Shown here: one piece after another, positions 21,113 through 29,297 of the stretch
Numbering within the stretch: the first letter of the stretch is position 1
Layout of the letters: the number at the start of each line of letters is the position of its first letter
DNA from: Pseudoalteromonas luteoviolacea NCIMB 1944
Lineage (GTDB): Bacteria > Pseudomonadota > Gammaproteobacteria > Enterobacterales > Alteromonadaceae
NCBI RefSeq assembly: GCF_001625565.1
Contig: NZ_AUXS01000016.1
Coordinates: forward strand, 372,001-436,000
Reading direction: 5' to 3'
DNA length: 64,000 nt
The notes under the pieces: model-generated
What the model saw: the letters and a program-made list of their open reading frames with translations, nothing else
Database searches by the model: none
Told to the model about the DNA's origin: nothing
Program-made: the position numbers and the translations under genes

Positions 21113-21141
21113 TTTATACCATATAAAATAAATTAACTCAA
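21113..21141 (-). promoter_or_regulatory. rpsB-tsf promoter with GC-rich discriminator
   Basis: On the minus strand TTGAGT (21141-21136) and TATAAA (21118-21113) are separated by exactly 17 nt. They are followed by GCGCGCC, the GC-rich discriminator typical of promoters repressed by the stringent response. The upstream side reaches into the start region of the divergent map gene. Confidence 0.8.
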
Positions 21142-21198
21142 TGATGAGAACAAAAATTGCTCGTCATTGCTTTGTGAAAATTATGACTTGGAGTCTCA

Positions 21199-21987
21199 AT
21201 GAGTGCAGTGATTAAAACCCCTGAAGAAATCGAAAAAATGCGTGTTGCCGGTAGGTTAGCGGCTGAAGTATTGGAAATGATCGAAGAGTATGTGAAGCCT
21301 GGGGTTACCACAGACGAATTAAACACAATTTGTCATAATTACATTGTGGATGTTCAAGGTTGCATTCCGGCGCCACTCAATTATCACGGATTTCCAAAGT
21401 CAATTTGTACCTCAGTTAACCATGTAATCTGTCACGGTATCCCAAATGAAAAGCCACTTAAAGAAGGCGACATTATCAATATTGATGTCACAGTCATCAA
21501 AGATGGTTACCATGGCGATACGTCAAAAATGTTCTACGTTGGCAAGCCAAGCATTCAAGGCAAGCGCCTAAGCGAAATCACTCAAGAGTCTCTTTACCTT
21601 GCTATTAAAATGGTAAAACCGGGTGTACGTCTTGGTGACATCGGTGCCGCAATTCAAAAATATGCTGAAGGTTTCAATTATTCAATCGTTCGTGAATATT
21701 GCGGTCACGGTATTGGCGCACAATTTCACGAAGACCCGCAAGTCATGCACTATGGTAAACCAGGTACAGGCGAAACCTTAAAAGCAGGTATGTGTTTAAC
21801 AATCGAGCCTATGGTTAATGCTGGTAAACGCCAGTGTAAACTGCTCAAAGATGACTGGACAGTCGTAACTAAAGATCGCAGTCTATCCGCACAGTGGGAA
21901 CACACCTTGTTGGTTACAGACAACGGTGTTGAAATCCTAACTCACCGTAAAGACGACACCATAGATCGTATTATTGAGCACGGATAA
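21199..21987 (+). CDS. map: Methionine aminopeptidase type I
   Basis: MetAP removes the initiator methionine from nascent proteins. The 262-residue pita-bread metalloenzyme shows the metal ligands in order: Asp in NIDVTVIKDGYHGDTSKMF (two Asp), His in GHGIGAQFHEDPQV, Glu in TIEPMVNAG and Glu in QWEHTLLVT. GGAG lies upstream of the ATG at a good distance. It is divergent from rpsB, the conserved gammaproteobacterial arrangement, and is followed on the same strand by glnD. Confidence 0.98.
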   Translation: MSAVIKTPEEIEKMRVAGRLAAEVLEMIEEYVKPGVTTDELNTICHNYIVDVQGCIPAPLNYHGFPKSICTSVNHVICHGIPNEKPLKEGDIINIDVTVIKDGYHGDTSKMFYVGKPSIQGKRLSEITQESLYLAIKMVKPGVRLGDIGAAIQKYAEGFNYSIVREYCGHGIGAQFHEDPQVMHYGKPGTGETLKAGMCLTIEPMVNAGKRQCKLLKDDWTVVTKDRSLSAQWEHTLLVTDNGVEILTHRKDDTIDRIIEHG

Positions 21988-21994
21988 TACAATT

Positions 21995-22022
21995 GTAGCT
22001 GCTTGCAAGGTCAAGCAGCTAC
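21995..22022 (+). terminator. Hairpin after map, no U-run
   Basis: A perfect 11-bp inverted repeat GTAGCTGCTTG/CAAGCAGCTAC with a 6-nt loop lies 8 nt past the map stop. No T-run follows, so it may be an mRNA-stabilising or Rho-associated 3' structure. A TTGACA hexamer at 22045-22050 further on has no fitting -10. Confidence 0.5.
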
Positions 22023-22178
22023 CTACACAGCAACGGTCTAAAAATTGACATAATTTTAGGTAAAAATTACGCAATTAGATGACTTCTGAAATAAAACCAA
22101 TAAAAACGCGCGCTCCCTGCTTCAAGTCATTCCAATATACAAGTAAACTGACTTTATCTCGTGTTCCAAGGATATCTC

Positions 22179-24797
22179 GTGGCGTTACCCAATAAAGTAA
22201 AGTTGCTGCTCGAACAAGCAGAACAGCTCAATGATTATAAAGGCTGCCTGACCTATTTTTATAAGTGGCTAAATAATCAGTTTTCAAAACAACCTGTTAG
22301 ATTACTCATCAACGCTCGCTCTGAATTTATCGACACCCTGCTTAAGGAACTGTTTGTTCAAACTGGATTGTCTAAATTCCCTCAATTGGCATTGATTGGC
22401 ATTGGTGGATACGGGCGTGGTGAACTCCACCCATTTTCAGATATTGACTTTCTGTTGCTTACAGATGGCGAACCCAGTGAAGAATTGCGACATGCATTAG
22501 AAGTGTTTGTTACCTATTTGTGGGATCTAAACCTCGATATCGGTCACAGTGTACGAACCCATGAGCAAGTCTTGGAGCAAAAACGTAAAGATGTTCACTT
22601 TACCACCAGCTTGCTTGAAAGCAGACTTATTTGCGGTAACCTTGTTGAGTTCGAACGGTTAAAAAGTCACATCGTCAAGACACCAATTTGGCGCTCAGAC
22701 GACTTTTTTATCGCCAAAGTTAAAGAGCAAAAGTTACGACGAAAAAAATGCCACGGTACCGCCTATAACCTCGAGCCAAATATTAAAGAAAACCCTGGTG
22801 GACTCAGAGATCTGCAAACCATTTTTTGGGTCGCAAAAAAGCATTTCCACGCAGAAACGCTTGAGGAGCTAATCGGTCACGGTTATTTAACGCACGAAGA
22901 ATATCAAGAGCTGATGGAATGTCTGGAAAACCTATGGAATATACGCTTTGCTTTACACCTTGCGGCTGGCCGTAGTGAAAACCGTTTGTTATTCGACTAC
23001 CAGCCTCATGCTGCCGAATTGCTGGGCTTTGGCTCAGAAGGCAAACCGTCAGTTGAACGTATGATGAAACGCCTCTTCCGCATCATGAGCCGAGTGCGAG
23101 AAATGAATCAAATGCTGCTGGCTTATTTCGAGCAAAGTATTTTGCCGGAACAAGATGCACTTGTTATTACGCCTTTAGATGCGCACTTTGAGCGGATCGG
23201 GAACAAAATTCGAGTCAAAGACCCATCAGCCTTCTTTTTGAGAGAAAACCTCTTAGTGCTCTTTGAGCATATTGCTGATAACACTGATATCACCGACATT
23301 GATCCAAATACCATACGATCGGTTCGCCAAGTAAGAAGGCGCCTTCTTGGAGATTTGCAAGATTATGCAGCGTGTCGAGATGCATTTATGCGTCTGCTCA
23401 AACATCCAAATGGTATGGGTCGCGCTTTCACGCTCATGCACAAGCATGGGATCATTGCAGCCTACCTACCCCAGTGGCGTAGCATTTTCGGTCAAATGCA
23501 ATTTGATTTATTCCATGCGTACACAGTCGATGAGCACACCCATAAACTGATCAATAATATTCATAAATATCGCGACAAGCAGCTTAACAAGGCGTTTCCA
23601 ATTTGTGCTGAAATCATGACCCGCATGGATAAGCCTGAACTCCTTTATCTGGCTGGTATTTTCCATGACATTGCCAAAGGTAGAGGTGGTGACCACTCTG
23701 AATTAGGCGCTGTCGATGCCAACGCGTTTGCTAGCATGCATAAGTTAACGCCCTCTGACGCTAAGCTGGTCGCTTGGTTGGTAGAGCACCACTTGCTCAT
23801 GTCTGTGACAGCACAGCGCAAAGATATTAATGACCCTGACGTTATCAATGAATTTGCCTCCAAGGTTAAAAACGAAAGGCAGCTAGATTATCTGTATTGC
23901 CTGACCGTTGCAGACATTCGTGCAACCAATGATAATTTGTGGAATGACTGGAAAAACACCCTGTTAAGAGAGCTCTATTTACATGCTCAAAGAGCTTTGA
24001 GGCTAGGCCTAGAACACCCAATGGATATGCGTGATCAGATACGAGATAAAAAAGCGCAAGCCATGCAAAGACTGATTGAGTCGGGACATTTAGAAGAAAA
24101 AGTAACCAAGCTTTGGTCTCGATTTAAACCCAACTATTTCACTGGCTTTAGTGAAGAACAAATCTCCTGGCAAAGTGAGTACCTACTTTCATTAAATGAG
24201 CAGAGTAAATCAGGCGTTGCTGTATCTGAAAAACCCATGCATGGCGGTACTCAGGTGTTTGTTTATGCACCATATGAAGCCAGTTTATTTGCCAAGTTAG
24301 TTTCAGTGATCGGAAGCAAAAAAGCGCAAATCCAACACGCTCAAGTCATGACTACAAAAGATGGCTATGTGGTCTTTAGTTTCGTTATATTGGAAGTCAA
24401 TGGCGACGCCATCAGTGGCAGTAGAGCCAAAAACTTACGCCGCGGCCTCGATAGTATTCTCGCAGATCCTAAAAAGAAGATACGCTTAAAGAAAAACCGC
24501 TCGCAGCGCTTTAAAGATTTTAATATCAAACCAAAGGTTATTGTCCGTCCACATGCTCGTGATGATAGAAACTTAGTCGAGATTCAGGCTGTGGATATTC
24601 AGGGCCTATTAACCAAAATTGCGGAAGTATTGCAGGTTCACAACCTACATATCCACGCCGCGCGGATCACCACAGTGGGCGAACGCGCAGAGGACTTTTT
24701 CGTAGTCTCAAATGAACATTATTTAGCCTTGAGTGAAGATGAAAAAACAGCTTTACATCATTCACTTATGAAAAAATTAAACGCCGAATCTGAATAA
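22179..24797 (+). CDS. glnD: PII uridylyltransferase / uridylyl-removing enzyme
   Basis: GlnD senses glutamine and adds or removes UMP on PII proteins, controlling glutamine synthetase and Ntr regulation. The protein has the nucleotidyltransferase motif [19 protein letters not shown] near residues 70-90 and an HD phosphohydrolase domain ([18 protein letters not shown]). Two C-terminal ACT domains follow ([20 protein letters not shown] and [19 protein letters not shown]). I prefer the GTG at 22179 (872 residues) because AAGGA lies 6 nt upstream. An in-frame GTG at 22161 lacks a binding site. Confidence 0.96.
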   Translation: MALPNKVKLLLEQAEQLNDYKGCLTYFYKWLNNQFSKQPVRLLINARSEFIDTLLKELFVQTGLSKFPQLALIGIGGYGRGELHPFSDIDFLLLTDGEPSEELRHALEVFVTYLWDLNLDIGHSVRTHEQVLEQKRKDVHFTTSLLESRLICGNLVEFERLKSHIVKTPIWRSDDFFIAKVKEQKLRRKKCHGTAYNLEPNIKENPGGLRDLQTIFWVAKKHFHAETLEELIGHGYLTHEEYQELMECLENLWNIRFALHLAAGRSENRLLFDYQPHAAELLGFGSEGKPSVERMMKRLFRIMSRVREMNQMLLAYFEQSILPEQDALVITPLDAHFERIGNKIRVKDPSAFFLRENLLVLFEHIADNTDITDIDPNTIRSVRQVRRRLLGDLQDYAACRDAFMRLLKHPNGMGRAFTLMHKHGIIAAYLPQWRSIFGQMQFDLFHAYTVDEHTHKLINNIHKYRDKQLNKAFPICAEIMTRMDKPELLYLAGIFHDIAKGRGGDHSELGAVDANAFASMHKLTPSDAKLVAWLVEHHLLMSVTAQRKDINDPDVINEFASKVKNERQLDYLYCLTVADIRATNDNLWNDWKNTLLRELYLHAQRALRLGLEHPMDMRDQIRDKKAQAMQRLIESGHLEEKVTKLWSRFKPNYFTGFSEEQISWQSEYLLSLNEQSKSGVAVSEKPMHGGTQVFVYAPYEASLFAKLVSVIGSKKAQIQHAQVMTTKDGYVVFSFVILEVNGDAISGSRAKNLRRGLDSILADPKKKIRLKKNRSQRFKDFNIKPKVIVRPHARDDRNLVEIQAVDIQGLLTKIAEVLQVHNLHIHAARITTVGERAEDFFVVSNEHYLALSEDEKTALHHSLMKKLNAESE

Positions 24798-24808
24798 ACG
24801 AGGAAACT

Positions 24809-25636
24809 ATGTCGGATTTAAAAAGCATTATTGAACAAGCGTGGGAAAACCGCGATAACATTACACCTTCATCTGTCGCGCCAGAAGTGAAAAAAGCGAT
24901 TGTGGATTCACTAGAGTTGCTCGACAAGGGCGCTGCTCGCGTAGCGGAAAAAGTCAGTGGTGAATGGGTGGTACACCAGTGGTTGAAAAAAGCCGTACTA
25001 TTGTCGTTTAGAATTCGTGACAATCAACCTATGAGTGATGGTGTAAACCAGTTTTACGACAAGGTACCGCTTAAGTTCAGTGACTATACACCTGAGCAAT
25101 TTCAGCAAGGTGGTATGCGCGTAGTGCCTAACGCCGTTGCTCGCCAAGGCAGTTTCGTTGGTAAGAACGTCGTGTTAATGCCGTCATACGTAAATATTGG
25201 CGCGTATGTAGATGAAGGGACAATGGTCGATACATGGGCTACTGTTGGTTCATGTGCGCAGATCGGTAAAAACGTTCACCTTTCTGGTGGTGTAGGCATT
25301 GGTGGCGTGCTTGAACCGCTTCAGGCAAACCCAACTATCATCGAAGACAACTGTTTTATTGGTGCCCGCTCGGAGATCGTTGAAGGTGTAATCGTCGAGG
25401 AAGGCGCAGTGATTTCAATGGGTGTTTATATTTCTCAAAGCACACGCATTTATGACCGAGAAACTGGCGAAATTCACTATGGTCGAGTGCCTGCGGGCTC
25501 AGTCGTTGTGCCTGGTTCTCTGCCAAGCAAAGACGGTACACATAGCCTATATGCCGCAATTATTGTTAAAAAAGTAGACCAACAGACACGTGAAAAAGTG
25601 GGTGTGAACGCCCTGCTTCGCTCTGTTCAGGACTAA
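24809..25636 (+). CDS. dapD: Tetrahydrodipicolinate N-succinyltransferase
   Basis: DapD succinylates tetrahydrodipicolinate in the succinylase branch of diaminopimelate and lysine synthesis, which feeds peptidoglycan. The 275-residue protein has an N-terminal helical domain and a left-handed beta helix of hexapeptide repeats. The active-site stretch [23 protein letters not shown] is followed by [16 protein letters not shown]. An ACGAGGAAAC ribosome binding site precedes the ATG, which lies 11 nt after glnD, so the two are co-transcribed as in E. coli. Confidence 0.98.
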   Translation: MSDLKSIIEQAWENRDNITPSSVAPEVKKAIVDSLELLDKGAARVAEKVSGEWVVHQWLKKAVLLSFRIRDNQPMSDGVNQFYDKVPLKFSDYTPEQFQQGGMRVVPNAVARQGSFVGKNVVLMPSYVNIGAYVDEGTMVDTWATVGSCAQIGKNVHLSGGVGIGGVLEPLQANPTIIEDNCFIGARSEIVEGVIVEEGAVISMGVYISQSTRIYDRETGEIHYGRVPAGSVVVPGSLPSKDGTHSLYAAIIVKKVDQQTREKVGVNALLRSVQD

Positions 25637-25645
25637 GAATCCCCT

Positions 25646-25668
25646 GCCGTGCAAGCTTTTTGCACGGC
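25646..25668 (+). terminator. Hairpin after dapD
   Basis: GCCGTGCAA and TTGCACGGC (25646-25654 with 25660-25668) form a 9-bp stem with a 5-nt loop, 9 nt past the dapD stop. A second small repeat CAACC/GGTTG follows at 25677-25695. There is no long U-run. Confidence 0.5.
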
Positions 25669-25754
25669 TGCTTTGACAACCGCTTTCAAGGTTGCTTACA
25701 ACCCTATCTGTGTGTGGTTAAAATCAAGCCACATTTAAACGTGGGGCAATCACA

Positions 25755-26083
25755 ATGATATCAATCATTCGCCAACTCACTGTCACTGCACTTTTCTTTA
25801 TATGACAGGGTGTGCTAACACAACCACTGTGCATATTTATGCCAAGTACACTCCCAATAAAGCGTGCATCAACTTGCATAACGCGTTGCAGAAGCAAGGT
25901 TTTGCTGTCAAAACCAATACGCTTGATTTTCCAACCACAATCTCCCGCAATACAATTTTACATTCATTGATGTTACTAGACCCAGATGCACTGCAGCTGG
26001 TAAAACAAACAGCACAAAATAGTGGGTTTCAAACAACCAAAACAAAAAAGGTGGGCCAAGCCCACCTTATAAAATACATGTAA
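25755..26083 (+). pseudogene. Small lipoprotein gene, apparently frameshifted in the signal peptide
   Basis: A frame from the ATG at 25755 encodes MISIIRQLTVTALFFI and stops at TGA 25803-25805. A second frame from the overlapping ATG at 25802 starts MTGCANTTTVHIYAKYTP and runs for 93 residues. Together they read as one lipoprotein whose hydrophobic signal and lipobox (L/I-T-G-C) are split by a one-base shift. One inserted base near 25801 would give FFI-x-TGC. The ATGA overlap would also allow coupled translation, but the product would then lack a signal peptide. The last 12 codons contain the putP terminator. I do not recognise the mature domain, which looks like a small alpha/beta fold. A sequencing error is possible. 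Confidence 0.6.
26043..26068 (-). terminator. putP terminator inside the 3' end of the neighbouring small gene
   Basis: A 9-bp stem AAGGTGGGC/GCCCACCTT (26048-26056 with 26060-26068, loop of 3) is followed on the minus strand by TTTTTTGTTTT. It lies 23 nt past the putP stop. It also encodes the residues around VGQAHL of the convergent plus-strand reading frame. Confidence 0.85.
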
Positions 26084-26090
26084 TTTTGTT

Positions 26091-27569
26091 TTACAAACCG
26101 CGATGCATTTCTTCAAACTTTTCTTCGATAGTTGCCGAAGGGGGTGAAGTCATTAAACTGACAGCGACAATCGCAATAGACGCGGCGATGAATCCCGGTA
26201 CAATTTCATAAATAAATCCGCTTGGACTTTGCCCTGCAATGGTAAATGGTGCATAGATCCAAACCAATACAGTTGTGGCACCAACCACCATACCTGCCAG
26301 CGCGCCTGAGAAGTTCATACGCTTCCAAAACAGACTAAATAGTACCAATGGACCAAATGCAGCACCAAACCCGGCCCACGCGTTGCTCACTAAGCTCAAG
26401 ATGGTACTTTCTCTGTCATGGGCAAGATAAATCGCAAGAACAGAAACCGCAGCCACACTAATACGCCCGACTAAAACAAGTTCTTTGTCCTTCGCATTTG
26501 GTTTAATAAACACTTTGTAAAAGTCTTCTGTCAATGAGCTTGAGCTGACTAACAACTGCGAAGAAATGGTGCTCATGATAGCAGCTAAAATTGCAGCCAA
26601 TAAAAATCCAGCTATCAATGGGTGGAATAACAATTCTGACAAGACCAAGAAAATTGTTTCAGCATCTTTGACAACGATATTGTTTTCATGAGCGTATGCA
26701 GCGCCAAATAGACCTGTTGTGATAGCCCCAATCGTCGCAACAACCATCCAACTCATACCTATGTTTCTAGCCGTCGGCATATCTTTAACACTGCGAACAG
26801 ACATGAAACGTACAATGATGTGCGGTTGACCAAAATAACCCAAACCCCAAGACATCGCAGAGATAATACCGATCACGCCACCAGCACCAACCCAAGTTAA
26901 CATCTCTGGATTTAACTCATTCAATGTCGCAACGAGCGGCTGATCTAACAAGCTGAATGTCACTAGTGGCACTAATACAAGCGCAATGAACATAATGCAG
27001 CCTTGTACAAAATCAGTCAGGCTAACGGCCAAGAAACCACCAAATAACGTATAAAGAACAACAACACCGGTTGTTACGTATAAGCCAGTTTCGTAGCTCA
27101 TGCCAAATGAGTTTTCAAATAACTTGCCACCAGCTACCACGCCTGACGAAGTATATAAGGTGAAGAACACAATAATTACGATCGCAGAAACAATACGAAG
27201 TGCATTGCTGTTATCTTCAAATCGATTAGCAAAATAATCCGGAATGGTGATTGCGTCGTTGGCAACCTCGGTATAAACACGCAATCTAGGTGCGACAAGC
27301 AAATAGTTCAAAAATGCGCCAATAACTAAGCCCACAGCGATCCAGGTACTGCTGAACCCAGTTAAAAACATCGCGCCAGGCAAACCCATTAAGATCCAAC
27401 CACTCATATCAGAGGCACCTGCTGACAGTGCCGCTACACTCGGCGGTAAATTTCGACCACCCAACATATAGCCTGATACATCATCGGTAGATTTACGATA
27501 GGCATAAAGGCCAATAGCCAGCATTGCCGCAAAATACAAAGCCAGCGATATCATTGTGCCAATTTCCAA
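26091..27569 (-). CDS. putP: Sodium/proline symporter
   Basis: PutP is an inner-membrane Na+/L-proline symporter of the SSS family with the LeuT fold and about 13 membrane helices. The signature GYMLGGRNLPPSVAALSAGASDMSGW is followed by MGLPGAMFLTG. Later come FEDNSNALRIVSA, SSGVVAGGKLFENSFGMSYETG and SWGLGYFGQPHIIVRFM, which closely match PutP. I chose the TTG at 27567-27569 because GGAGG lies 5 nt upstream and it gives MEIGTMISLALYF. The ATG at 27554 is an alternative. A longer frame would add a hydrophilic tail not seen in the family. No putA is adjacent. Confidence 0.92.
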   Translation of the reverse strand: MEIGTMISLALYFAAMLAIGLYAYRKSTDDVSGYMLGGRNLPPSVAALSAGASDMSGWILMGLPGAMFLTGFSSTWIAVGLVIGAFLNYLLVAPRLRVYTEVANDAITIPDYFANRFEDNSNALRIVSAIVIIVFFTLYTSSGVVAGGKLFENSFGMSYETGLYVTTGVVVLYTLFGGFLAVSLTDFVQGCIMFIALVLVPLVTFSLLDQPLVATLNELNPEMLTWVGAGGVIGIISAMSWGLGYFGQPHIIVRFMSVRSVKDMPTARNIGMSWMVVATIGAITTGLFGAAYAHENNIVVKDAETIFLVLSELLFHPLIAGFLLAAILAAIMSTISSQLLVSSSSLTEDFYKVFIKPNAKDKELVLVGRISVAAVSVLAIYLAHDRESTILSLVSNAWAGFGAAFGPLVLFSLFWKRMNFSGALAGMVVGATTVLVWIYAPFTIAGQSPSGFIYEIVPGFIAASIAIVAVSLMTSPPSATIEEKFEEMHRGL

Positions 27570-27832
27570 AATGACCTCCGTCAATAAAGAGCTTCTCTCC
27601 GAATAGCAGTTAATCAAGTCAATAACTGATATTGGAACAAAAGCCAAATACAAAGGCGCACTATATCACGGCTCCACTCGGCCCCCAAGTAAGTGAGATT
27701 AAATAGGTTCTATTGCACATTTAGCACTCTAAAATATTACCCTTTAGTACGAAAATACTAAGAAAGTGTAAATTTCATAATGAAATACGTTGTAGATTGC
27801 CTTATATTGAAATGAAATGAAGTAACTACTGG

Positions 27833-29068
27833 GTGTCTCGTTCCATGTATTTTTATGCCGCTAGGCAACCTATTTTAAATATAAATAAAGAAGTCGTCGG
27901 CTATGAACTGTTGTTTCGCGATGGCGTAGACAATGTGTTTCCAAATGTTGATGATGTAGAAGCAACTTCCAAACTCATCGAAGGAAGTCAGTTTAACTTT
28001 GGCCTAGAAGATCTTACTGATGGTAAACCTGCCTACATCAACTTCACTTTAGAAACTATTTTAAAGGGTTACCCCACCATGATGGGGCGCGACCAATTGA
28101 TAGTCGAAATACTGGAAACTGTGCAGCCGGGTAAACGGTTGCTCGCCGCAGTTCAAGACTTGAAGTCCAAGGGCTATAAGCTCGTTTTAGACGACTACAA
28201 ACATCAAAAGGTGTGGCGCCATTTTTATCCATTTATAGATCAAATCAAAGTGGATATGCTAGTAACCAGTATTGAAGAGATCCACGAACTCAAACAGGCT
28301 ATTGAACCCTACAAAAATATTGAGTTAGTCGCCGAAAAAGTTGAAACTTACGAGCAATATCAGCTTGCACTAGAGCTAGGCTTCACTCTGTTTCAAGGCT
28401 TTTTCTTCGCCAAGCCCGAAATGGTGCAAACAAAGGCACTGCCACCATCAGAAATGACCTTGGCCGAGCTTTTATATGAAACATCCAGCGTCGATGTTGA
28501 CCTCAAGCGCATTACGCAAGTTTTTGAGCGCGACGTTAATCTAAGCTACAAATTGTTGCGCTATTCTAATTCAGCGGCATTCAAACGTAGAGCTGAAATC
28601 TCCACCATCAAACAAGCACTCGTGGTACTTGGCAACCAAGAGCTGAAAAAGTTTCTGTCACTGCTGTTTGCGTCTCAAGTGGCATCAGAAAAACCAATGG
28701 AGCTGATTAGATTATCCCTCACTCGAGCGAGGTTTTGTGAGCTAATAGCTATCAAACACAATAAAATGAAAGACACTGGTATGGCATTTTTGACCGGTAT
28801 GATGTCTTTGATGGATGCCATCTTGGATGAAACCATGCAAAGTGTCATGCAAAAACTGCCCTTAACCATAGATATCAAAGATGCTTTATTGCTTGGTGAA
28901 GGTATGCTAGCGAAATATTTGCGCCTTGTGACGTCGTACGAACAAGCCAACTGGAATGACGCGTCACAGTTAACAGAGCAACTGGACCTTCAGGCTCAAT
29001 CACTACCTGAGCTGTATAAAGACGCATTACAGTGGTGCGATCAACAGATAGAAGCAATGGGAATATAA
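27833..29068 (+). CDS. EAL/HDOD-domain signalling protein
   Basis: The N-terminal half (about residues 5-200) is an EAL-type fold with YAARQPILNINKEVVGYELLFRDG, but the canonical EAL triad is replaced by ELLFR. LVLDDYKHQKVW and IDQIKVDM lie at positions where active enzymes carry other metal ligands, so phosphodiesterase activity is doubtful. The C-terminal half (about residues 200-400) is an HDOD domain, starting near MTLAELLYETSSVDVDLKRITQVFERD. This is the YuxH-like architecture linked to c-di-GMP-related and motility signalling. The GTG start at 27833 is uncertain. An ATG four codons later (MYFYAARQPIL) is equally possible. Confidence 0.85.
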   Translation: MSRSMYFYAARQPILNINKEVVGYELLFRDGVDNVFPNVDDVEATSKLIEGSQFNFGLEDLTDGKPAYINFTLETILKGYPTMMGRDQLIVEILETVQPGKRLLAAVQDLKSKGYKLVLDDYKHQKVWRHFYPFIDQIKVDMLVTSIEEIHELKQAIEPYKNIELVAEKVETYEQYQLALELGFTLFQGFFFAKPEMVQTKALPPSEMTLAELLYETSSVDVDLKRITQVFERDVNLSYKLLRYSNSAAFKRRAEISTIKQALVVLGNQELKKFLSLLFASQVASEKPMELIRLSLTRARFCELIAIKHNKMKDTGMAFLTGMMSLMDAILDETMQSVMQKLPLTIDIKDALLLGEGMLAKYLRLVTSYEQANWNDASQLTEQLDLQAQSLPELYKDALQWCDQQIEAMGI

Positions 29069-29093
29069 AACTCATTGCTAGATTCACATAAGT

Positions 29094-29114
29094 GATGGCA
29101 TATCATATGCCATC
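29094..29114 (+). terminator. Hairpin after the EAL/HDOD gene
   Basis: A 9-bp stem GATGGCATA/TATGCCATC with a 3-nt loop lies 25 nt after the stop codon. No U-run follows, so it may be a weak terminator or a 3'-end stabiliser. Confidence 0.4.
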
Positions 29115-29133
29115 GCCTATCTAGAACATTAAA

Positions 29134-29147
29134 TTGACCTAAATCAA
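29134..29147 (+). promoter_or_regulatory. FNR/CRP-family box upstream of the copper-type TonB receptor
   Basis: TTGACCTAAATCAA matches the FNR consensus TTGAT-N4-ATCAA at nine of ten specified bases. It lies 150 nt upstream of the receptor start codon. A second small palindrome, GACAT-T-ATGTC, lies at 29175-29185, where a promoter core or second operator could be. Confidence 0.6.
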
Positions 29148-29297
29148 CAAACCTTGTGGCAGCTATTCAAGTGCGACATTATGTCACATCCCATCCTACC
29201 TCCACCTCAGTAAAATACGCGCCAGAATAATCTATTTGTAATTAAATCAACTGCATCCCTAACTGTTGCGTTGATACATATACCTATGAGGACAAAG

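Noticed and set aside
22045..22050. Perfect TTGACA upstream of glnD
   Set aside because: No acceptable -10 hexamer lies at 16-18 nt (TACGCA at 17), so I do not call a promoter.
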